A DNA stretch of 10,484 nucleotides from RGIG3009 sp045630285. GTDB taxonomy: Bacteria > Bacillota > Clostridia > Oscillospirales > Acutalibacteraceae. A program made the translations under genes and the position numbers. Below are positions 5,668 through 10,484 of the stretch, one piece after another. The notes below the pieces were generated by a model that worked only from the letters and a program-made list of their open reading frames with translations, was not told the origin of the DNA and did not search any database. Location: contig JAZQSX010000002.1 in assembly GCA_045630285.1 (NCBI GenBank), forward strand, positions 1-10,484, in the 5' to 3' direction. Each line of letters opens with the position of its first letter. Position 1 is the stretch's first letter.

Positions 5668-6837
5668 GTGAAGTGTACTGATAAGTTTTTAGAGATTTAT
5701 AAGCGTGAGGCGGAAAACGTATCGTTTTGTCCGTATCGAATCTGCCCGCTCGGAGCACACAGTGACCATCAGTTTGGTAAGATAACGGGTCTGGCGATCG
5801 ACAAGGGTATTCACATTGCTTACGCCGTGAAGCGGAGCGGTATCGTGGAGCTCACGTCGTTACAGTTCGAAAAGCGTGCCCAGTGGCACGTACAATCGGT
5901 GGCGGCTGAGAAGGAAAACGACTGGGCGGATTACCTTCGCGGTGCAACGATCGCCCTTTCTGAGCAGCATTCGCTGAAATACGGCTTGTGCGGTGTCATT
6001 GAAGGCAGTTTGCCGATCGGCGGCTTGTCCTCGTCAGCGGCGGTGATTTTAGCGTTTTTGTCGGCGTTGTGCAAGGTCAACGGTATCGAGCTGACGCCCC
6101 ACGAGATGATTATGACGGCGCTGGCGGCGGAAAACAACTACGTTGGCGTGGCGTGCGGAAAGCTGGATCAGTCGTGTGAGGTGTATTCCAAAAAAGATCA
6201 TTTGCTGTATCTGGATACACTGGACGATACGTACGAGCTGATTCCCACGCATCCGCAGATGAAGCCGTACCGCATTGCGATCTTCTTCTCCGGCGTAGAG
6301 CGCACGCTGGCAGGCAGCAAGTTCAATATGCGTGTTGATGAATGCCGTGCGGCGGCGTATTCGCTGATGGCGTTCAGCGGCATGGAATACGGCAAGTTCC
6401 CCGAGGCGGCGTTGCGTCATGTGCCGGTTGAGGTGTACCACAAGTACAAGGATCGTTTGCCGGAAAACTTTGCCAAGCGCGCAGAGCATTACTATACCGA
6501 GTATGACCGTGTACAGCGTGGTGCCGAAGCGTGGCGCCGAGGTGATCTGGAGGAGTACGGTCGGCTGTCATTTGAAAGCGGTCGATCCTCTATTGAGAGC
6601 TGGGAGACCGGCTCCGATGAGTTGAAAACGCTGTATGAAATCATGACCCGTACCGACGGCATTTACGGCGGTCGCTTCTCTGGTGCCGGGTTTAAGGGTT
6701 GCTGTATGGCGCTGATTGACCCGTCGTTTGAAGCGTCGATCACGGAGGCGGTGACACGGGATTATTTGAAAGCTTTTCCCGAGCTGAAGGATAAGTTCTC
6801 GGTGCATATGTGTGAAAGTGCGGATGGTATTTTATGA
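5668..6837 (+). CDS. GHMP sugar kinase, galacturonokinase-like
   Basis: A 389-residue cytoplasmic GHMP-superfamily kinase. Motif 1 is CPYRICPLGAHSDHQFG (21-37). This is not the bacterial GalK form (GEHTDYNGG) but closely matches what I recall of plant galacturonokinase (PYRICPLGAHIDHQ). Motif 2, the ATP-binding loop, is LPIGGLSSSAAV (115-126). The catalytic aspartate is probably D167 in GKLDQSCEV (164-172). FSGVERTLAGSKFNMRVDECRAAA (207-230) aligns with the GalK/GalAK sugar-binding region, and motif 3 is GRFSGAGFKGCCMALI (335-350). It should make a sugar-1-phosphate from ATP; D-galacturonate is the leading substrate, with galactose or another sugar possible. The GTG start is set by AAGGAG at 5655-5660. 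Its stop overlaps the next start in ATGA, coupling it to a nucleotidyltransferase that could use its product. Confidence 0.9.
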   Translation: MKCTDKFLEIYKREAENVSFCPYRICPLGAHSDHQFGKITGLAIDKGIHIAYAVKRSGIVELTSLQFEKRAQWHVQSVAAEKENDWADYLRGATIALSEQHSLKYGLCGVIEGSLPIGGLSSSAAVILAFLSALCKVNGIELTPHEMIMTALAAENNYVGVACGKLDQSCEVYSKKDHLLYLDTLDDTYELIPTHPQMKPYRIAIFFSGVERTLAGSKFNMRVDECRAAAYSLMAFSGMEYGKFPEAALRHVPVEVYHKYKDRLPENFAKRAEHYYTEYDRVQRGAEAWRRGDLEEYGRLSFESGRSSIESWETGSDELKTLYEIMTRTDGIYGGRFSGAGFKGCCMALIDPSFEASITEAVTRDYLKAFPELKDKFSVHMCESADGIL

Positions 6838-7568
6838 AATGTTTGATTTTGGCGGCCGGTTATGCAACACGGCTGTACCCGTTGACGGAAAATTTCCCCA
6901 AGCCGCTTCTGGAGGTGCAGGGAAAACCGATTTTGGATTGGCTGATCGATGATATCGACACGCTTGGCGCAGTGGATGAGTATGTGGTGATCTCCAATCA
7001 TAAGTTTGCGCATCATTTCGATACGTGGGCTGCCAATAAGCAGCAAAAGATCACGGTTGTCGATGACGGAACCTCCAGCAACGAGACTCGTCTCGGTGCG
7101 GTGAAGGATATCCAGTTCGCTATCGATACGCTGCAACTGGATGACGATATGCTGGTCATTGCCGGTGACAATCTGCTGGATTTCAGCCTGACGAAGTTTA
7201 TAGCGTATGCGCAGCGTAAGCAGGCATCCTGTATCATGCGGTATTATGAGCCGTCTGAGAAAAAGCTGCTCAAATGTGGTGTCGTCACGGTGGATGCAGA
7301 CGATCGCATCACCGAAATGACGGAAAAATCACCGACGCCCGCAACGCACTGGTGCTGCCCGCCGTTTTATTTCTACACCCGTGAGGATGCCAAGCTGGTA
7401 GAAGCCGGTATTCGGGCGGGATGCGGCACGGATGCGCCGGGCAGTTATATCGCCTGGTTGTGTAAGCAAACGGCGGTGTACGCTATGGAAATGCCGGGAG
7501 CACGGTACGACATCGGCAATTTGGAAAGCTATGAGGCTGTGCAACAGTCTTACACCGGGATCCGATAA
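6834..7568 (+). CDS. Sugar-1-phosphate nucleotidyltransferase
   Basis: A 244-residue member of the NTP_transferase (glucose-1-phosphate nucleotidyltransferase-like) family. The NTP-binding signature LAAGYATRLYPLTENFPKPLLEV is at 6-28, with the signature R13 and K23. GDNLLDFSL (111-119) holds the metal- and sugar-contacting Asp, WCCPPFYFY (173-181) lies in the sugar site, and RYDIGNLESYEAV (224-236) is the usual C-terminal motif. It should join a sugar-1-phosphate to a nucleotide (UTP, dTTP or another), releasing pyrophosphate; base and sugar cannot be read from the sequence. The ATG overlaps the kinase stop by 4 bp and has only a weak site (GGATGG), so translation is probably coupled. Together with the kinase it makes a two-step salvage route to an NDP-sugar. 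No C-terminal hexapeptide-repeat domain is present, so it is a single-function enzyme. Confidence 0.9.
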   Translation: MKCLILAAGYATRLYPLTENFPKPLLEVQGKPILDWLIDDIDTLGAVDEYVVISNHKFAHHFDTWAANKQQKITVVDDGTSSNETRLGAVKDIQFAIDTLQLDDDMLVIAGDNLLDFSLTKFIAYAQRKQASCIMRYYEPSEKKLLKCGVVTVDADDRITEMTEKSPTPATHWCCPPFYFYTREDAKLVEAGIRAGCGTDAPGSYIAWLCKQTAVYAMEMPGARYDIGNLESYEAVQQSYTGIR

Positions 7569-7597
7569 CACGATTTAATCAGAAAGGAGCGGGGAAT

Positions 7598-8776
7598 ATG
7601 TCCATACAAACCGAACGGCTGTTTTTGGCGCTTCTTCGCTCTGAGATCACAGGGACGCCACCGGATAAGCACGTGGTCGGCGAGTTGACCGCTGAGGCGT
7701 TGCCTGCGCTGTACACATTGGCGCAGCGACACGATCTGGCGCATATGCTGACCGGTGCTTTGGACAAGCTGGGTCTGCTTGGTGAGGACGAGGTGTCTCA
7801 AAAATTCAAAAAAGCACGGTATGCGGCGGTATATCGCTATGAGCAGCTGCGTTACGAGCTGCAGGCGGCTTGCGGCGCACTGGATGCGGCGAAGATCTCG
7901 TATATTCCGCTGAAAGGCGCTGTGATACGGGCATGGTATCCCGAGCCGTGGATGCGTACGAGCTGTGACATTGATATTCTGGTGCATCCGCAGGACCTGG
8001 AGCGGGCATCGACGGTATTTGTCGAGCAGTTGGGCTATCAGAAAGGCATAGAAGGTTCTCATGATGTGGCACTGTTTGCGCCGGGCGGGCTCCATGTGGA
8101 GCTGCACCACGAAACGGTCGAGGAAAATCGGGCGGCTCGTGCGGCGGAAGTGCTGTGCGATGTGTGGGAAGACGCTTCGACTGAGAACGGTACGCTGTAC
8201 CGTATGAGCGATGCGATGTTTTACTTTTACCACGTTGCGCATATGGCAAAGCATATAGAAACCGGTGGCTGCGGTGTACGCACCTTTATGGACGTATGGG
8301 TGCTGCAGCATCGTGTTTCCGCCGATACGGCGGGACGATCTCGCCTTCTTAAGCAGGGAGGACTTTCCCGCTTTGCCGAAACGGTAGAGCGATTGTCGGA
8401 ACACTGGTTTTCCGAGGGCGTAGCAGACGATCTTTGCCTGGCGCTGGAAGCATTTATTTTGTACGGTGGTGCCTACGGAAACGTAGAGACGCACACGGCG
8501 GTTCAGCAAAACCGCAAAGGTGGACGGTTTGCGTATTTGTTCGGATTGATATTCCCACGGTATCGCTATCTAAAGTATCAATACCCGATCTTGCAGCGCA
8601 GAGCGTGGTTGTATCCGTTCTGTTTGGTACATCGGCTGGGAAGTAAGCTGTTTGGCAAAAGCAGAAAACGAACCGCAAAAAAATGGAAGCAAGTGAATGC
8701 GGTAAGCGGTGCACAGCGTGGAGCGGCCGCACAGCTCTTGTACGGATTGGGTCTTAGCGAGAAGGAAACGCTATAA
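7598..8776 (+). CDS. Nucleotidyltransferase-fold protein, NTP_transf_5 type
   Basis: A 392-residue protein resembling the uncharacterised nucleotidyltransferase family (NTP_transf_5). The core shows SYIPLKGAVIRAWYPEPWMRTSCDIDILV (101-129): the LKG motif, the YPEP-x-MR loop, and the DID pair D124/D126 that binds metal in this fold. The third acidic position is probably E168 in GLHVELHHE (164-172). Helical regions flank it on both sides, and the C-terminus (352-365) is strongly basic. Members of the family occur near capsule, glycan and peptide-modification genes, but the substrate is unknown. AAAGGAG at 7583-7589 precedes the ATG; the gap from the previous gene is only 29 bases, so it is in the same operon. 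Whether it transfers a nucleotide to a sugar, protein or other target cannot be told. Confidence 0.85.
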   Translation: MSIQTERLFLALLRSEITGTPPDKHVVGELTAEALPALYTLAQRHDLAHMLTGALDKLGLLGEDEVSQKFKKARYAAVYRYEQLRYELQAACGALDAAKISYIPLKGAVIRAWYPEPWMRTSCDIDILVHPQDLERASTVFVEQLGYQKGIEGSHDVALFAPGGLHVELHHETVEENRAARAAEVLCDVWEDASTENGTLYRMSDAMFYFYHVAHMAKHIETGGCGVRTFMDVWVLQHRVSADTAGRSRLLKQGGLSRFAETVERLSEHWFSEGVADDLCLALEAFILYGGAYGNVETHTAVQQNRKGGRFAYLFGLIFPRYRYLKYQYPILQRRAWLYPFCLVHRLGSKLFGKSRKRTAKKWKQVNAVSGAQRGAAAQLLYGLGLSEKETL

Positions 8777-8794
8777 TTAAGGAGTGTATATAAT

Positions 8795-9799
8795 ATGAAA
8801 CACGAGATGAAGCACGACAAAAAGAATCGTCCGATGTCCTCGGATCCGCAGTCGATTTTGAACACTAATAGTGCCCGTATGTCGACGGAGCCGTTGGAAG
8901 ACGAGATTCGGGAAAACGACCCGGCACGAAAGAGCGCTATTGTCAGCACGATCGTGATTTTGTGCGTGATTGTGGCGATCATAGCGGCCGTCGTCCTTGC
9001 TGCGGTGTTGTCTCCGACTGAGGAGACTGAGGATACGCCGAAGGAGGATCCGAAGGACGTCGCTGCGGATACGATCTATATCAATGGTGACGAGCCGGAG
9101 CTGTTGGCGCACCGTGTGACCTGGTCAGGAATTCAGGCGTGCTACAGCAATGAGAACGGTATGTACATTACCATGAATTTTGCCAACGGCCACGAAGTGG
9201 CTGTTCCGGTGACGGAAATCAACGTTTGGCTCAAGCGTGGTGATGAACTGATCGCTTCCGGCCGGGTGCGTAACATCGTGGATCTGGTGATTCCGGCGGT
9301 TGGGGATGTAGACTATCAGTTCTATCTGGATCCCAGTTTGGTCAAGATTACTGATCTCGAGGAAGACATTGACGTTACATGGGAGTTTGAGATCACCTGC
9401 GAGGTGGATGAAGAAGCGCAGCAGGTTGCTCTTGAAAAGCGGGACGATGCGTTGTCGATCAAAGGTGAGGAGCCGACGGTTAAGGCAAACGAGGTAACCT
9501 ATGCAGTGACGGAAGCGTATCATACCAACGAGGGCGGCATGTACGTTACGCTGGGCTTCGCTAACGGCACGGATACCGTCGTGGACGTGAAGGAGCTCGC
9601 CGTAAAGCTCTATACGTCGATTTCGGAGCTGGAGGAGAAGCTTCTGGTGGCAGACGATGTCTTCTTGGTTGAAAACGGGAAGATTCTCGTTGGCAAAACC
9701 CAGAATTATACGATCTATTTTGATCCCGATACGATGGACGGCACGATCTTGAAGGATACGGATCCGGTGGAATGGGAGATCGAATATAAGGCGGAGTGA
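8795..9799 (+). CDS. Single-pass membrane protein with duplicated extracytoplasmic domain
   Basis: A 334-residue protein of unknown function. Residues 1-46 are hydrophilic and should be cytoplasmic, ending in the basic ARKS. Residues 48-73 are one hydrophobic helix (AIVSTIVILCVIVAIIAAVV onward) with no lipobox or obvious cleavage site, so a signal anchor. After a Glu/Asp/Pro/Thr linker (74-95) come two copies of a beta-rich domain at 97-203 and 222-334. Aligned landmarks are INGDEPELLAHRVTW with IKGEEPTVKANEVTY, NENGMYITMNFANG with NEGGMYVTLGFANG, and QFYLDP with TIYFDP. The protein is very acidic. The domain resembles the small immunoglobulin-like folds often found on Firmicute surface proteins, but I cannot name a family. 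AAGGAG at 8779-8784 precedes the ATG; the gap to the previous gene is 18 bases. Confidence 0.85.
   Translation: MKHEMKHDKKNRPMSSDPQSILNTNSARMSTEPLEDEIRENDPARKSAIVSTIVILCVIVAIIAAVVLAAVLSPTEETEDTPKEDPKDVAADTIYINGDEPELLAHRVTWSGIQACYSNENGMYITMNFANGHEVAVPVTEINVWLKRGDELIASGRVRNIVDLVIPAVGDVDYQFYLDPSLVKITDLEEDIDVTWEFEITCEVDEEAQQVALEKRDDALSIKGEEPTVKANEVTYAVTEAYHTNEGGMYVTLGFANGTDTVVDVKELAVKLYTSISELEEKLLVADDVFLVENGKILVGKTQNYTIYFDPDTMDGTILKDTDPVEWEIEYKAE
9083..9796 (+). repeat. Tandem protein-domain duplication
   Basis: The first copy is encoded by about 9083-9403 and the second by 9458-9796. The similarity is clear in protein (N-E-x-GMY-x-T-x-x-FANG in both) but weak in DNA, so the duplication is old rather than recent. 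Confidence 0.75.
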
Positions 9800-9807
9800 G
9801 GACTGTC

Positions 9808-10200
9808 ATGGAAAAACCGCGTCGCACAAAACAAAAGCAGTTGCTTTTGGATATTTTAAACGATCACGCACCGCTGACGGCGATGCAGCTATATGCGATG
9901 GCGGTCGACCGTTGCCCCACGCTCGCCAAATCCACGGTATATCGCAATCTGGAAACAATGGTACAGCGCGGAGAACTGTGCCGTGGGTTTTTAGAAAACG
10001 GTGAAAGCTTTTTCAGTCTGGCAGGGTCGGAGCATCACCACTATATGATCTGCAGGGATTGTAACCGTATGCAGGATCTTCCGATTTGTCCAATGGAAAG
10101 TCTGCGAGGTGTTACGGCAGGTTCGGATTTTGTGGCGACGGATCACGTTGTACAAATCTACGGTTATTGCGGGGACTGTGCTTCCAAGCGTAATATATAG
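9808..10200 (+). CDS. Fur-family metalloregulator, Zur-like
   Basis: A 130-residue Fur-family repressor. The N-terminal winged helix holds TAMQLYAMAVDRCPTLAKSTVYRNLETMVQRGEL (24-57), with the recognition helix STVYRNL. The C-terminal half has HHHYMICRDC (76-85) and YGYCGDC (118-124), giving two CxxC pairs (C82/C85, C121/C124) for the structural zinc and a histidine cluster for sensing. DLPICPMESL (90-99) and DHVVQIYGYC (112-121) match my recollection of Bacillus subtilis Zur (ESCPMDKL and HKFEIYGTC), so zinc sensing is favoured over iron or peroxide, at moderate confidence. The ATG at 9808 follows GAGG at 9798-9801. It starts 8 bases after the previous stop and is the last gene of the operon, with a strong terminator behind it. 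An in-frame GTG at 9796 overlaps the previous stop and is less likely. Confidence 0.9.
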   Translation: MEKPRRTKQKQLLLDILNDHAPLTAMQLYAMAVDRCPTLAKSTVYRNLETMVQRGELCRGFLENGESFFSLAGSEHHHYMICRDCNRMQDLPICPMESLRGVTAGSDFVATDHVVQIYGYCGDCASKRNI

Positions 10201-10208
10201 GCAAAAAC

Positions 10209-10239
10209 AACAGCTTTTGCGCAAGCAAGAGCTGTTTTT
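10209..10239 (+). terminator. Rho-independent terminator of the kinase-to-zur operon
   Basis: AACAGCTTTTGC (10209-10220) pairs with GCAAGAGCTGTT (10225-10236), a 12-bp stem with one G-T wobble, closed by a GCAA (GNRA) tetraloop and followed by T to 10239. It starts eight bases after the zur stop codon. Confidence 0.92.
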
Positions 10240-10260
10240 CTGTATGTTTGGTAGGTTTCG

Positions 10261-10320
10261 AAAAAAAATCAAAAAAACCGTCAAAAAAGTGTTGACAAAG
10301 GGGTAATGGAGTGGTATGAT
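10261..10320 (+). promoter_or_regulatory. Very strong rRNA-type promoter with UP element
   Basis: TTGACA (10292-10297) and TATGAT (10315-10320) are 17 bases apart, and TGG before the -10 makes it extended. Upstream lie three A-tracts (10261-10268, 10271-10277, 10283-10288) roughly one helical turn apart, as in UP elements that recruit the RNA polymerase alpha subunit. Such a combination is typical of rRNA and other stable-RNA promoters. The predicted start is near 10327. Confidence 0.8.
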
Positions 10321-10326
10321 AGCAAA

Positions 10327-10377
10327 GCTGTCTCGGAAGGGGACAGCGTGGGACCTTGAAAATTAAACAATGCAAAG
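10327..10377 (+). promoter_or_regulatory. Leader with hairpin and boxA-like antitermination sequence
   Basis: GCTGTCTC (10327-10334) pairs with GGGACAGC (10340-10347) with one wobble pair, forming an 8-bp hairpin right at the predicted transcript start. It is followed by CCTTGAAAATTAAACAA (10354-10370). This closely resembles the CTTTGAAAACTGAACA-type sequence found in rRNA operon leaders and spacers of Firmicutes. An rRNA operon beyond the window edge is the simplest explanation; no 16S start is visible before the end. Confidence 0.55.
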
Positions 10378-10383
10378 AACGAA

Positions 10384-10473
10384 ATTAACTACCCGTTAAT
10401 TTACACGGAAGAAGAAATCCGGGCGATCGAGAAGATTGCCAAACAGAGAACGCGCAAGCGTAAGAAGAGCTAA
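10384..10473 (+). CDS. Possible short coding frame without a standard start
   Basis: The frame is open from 10360 and ends at TAA 10471-10473. From 10387 it reads NYPLIYTEEEIRAIEKI then AKQRTRKRKKS. The amphipathic acidic helix followed by a basic tail, and the GAA/ATC/GAG/AAG codons, look like real coding sequence. No ATG, GTG or TTG exists in frame; an ATT at 10384 is the only near-start, and no ribosome binding site precedes it. It may be a gene remnant, an unusual AUU-started small protein, or chance. Family not recognised. Confidence 0.2.
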   Translation: MNYPLIYTEEEIRAIEKIAKQRTRKRKKS

Positions 10474-10484
10474 GACGCTCTGGG

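Noticed and set aside
7550..8509. A 319-codon minus-strand frame opposite the NTP_transf_5-type gene
   Set aside because: It is the complement of a gene with clear catalytic motifs, with no site or known domain of its own.
10370..10399. ATG at 10370 starting a nine-codon peptide in the leader
   Set aside because: It has no ribosome site, stops almost at once, and overlaps the boxA-like sequence. I saw no convincing slippery site to join it to the longer frame.
1..10484. CRISPR arrays, insertion sequences, tRNA genes, riboswitches
   Set aside because: I saw no spaced repeats, transposase motifs, tRNA cloverleaf with TTCGA-type arm, or long structured leader. The only sizeable leaders are those described at 923-940 and 10327-10377.

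Overview
The window looks like chromosomal DNA of a gut-type Clostridia bacterium (Firmicutes), most likely an Oscillospiraceae/Ruminococcaceae-like member. The grounds are AAGGAG-type ribosome binding sites before most genes, sigma-A-like promoters with extended -10 elements, protein families typical of Clostridia, intermediate to high G+C, and short gaps closed by hairpin/T-tract terminators. This placement is inference; no rRNA or other taxonomic marker lies inside the window.

Left part (1-3111): yebC (minus strand, own terminator and promoter) stands back to back with a two-gene operon, kdgA-kdgK. These encode 2-keto-3-deoxy-6-phosphogluconate aldolase, carrying an extra C-terminal VOC-like domain, and 2-keto-3-deoxygluconate kinase. 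Together they perform the last two steps that turn 2-keto-3-deoxygluconate, from galacturonate or glucuronate (pectin or glucuronides), into pyruvate and glyceraldehyde-3-phosphate. The operon ends in a 32-bp perfect palindrome followed by a strong bidirectional terminator shared with the next, convergent gene.

Middle part (3112-5566): an uncharacterised 262-residue protein (minus strand) is divergent from an AraC-family regulator. The gap holds a tandem pair of near-identical 11-bp repeats placed like an activator site against the -35 of the minus-strand gene. Next is a monocistronic cyclophilin-type peptidyl-prolyl isomerase lipoprotein, with its own promoter and terminator.

Right part (5567-10239): an apparent five-gene operon. 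It contains a GHMP sugar kinase with the signature of plant galacturonokinase (GTG start), a sugar-1-phosphate nucleotidyltransferase overlapping it by 4 bp, a nucleotidyltransferase-fold protein of the NTP_transf_5 type, a single-pass membrane protein with a duplicated extracytoplasmic domain, and a Zur-like Fur-family repressor. The first two genes suggest a salvage route of sugar (possibly uronic acid) to sugar-1-phosphate to NDP-sugar. The roles of the third and fourth genes are unknown. This cluster is the best candidate here for an undescribed system.

Far right (10240-10484): phased A-tracts, a consensus -35, an extended -10, a leader hairpin and a boxA-like sequence look like an rRNA-operon promoter and leader. 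No 16S gene begins before the window ends; instead there is a short coding-looking frame without a normal start codon.
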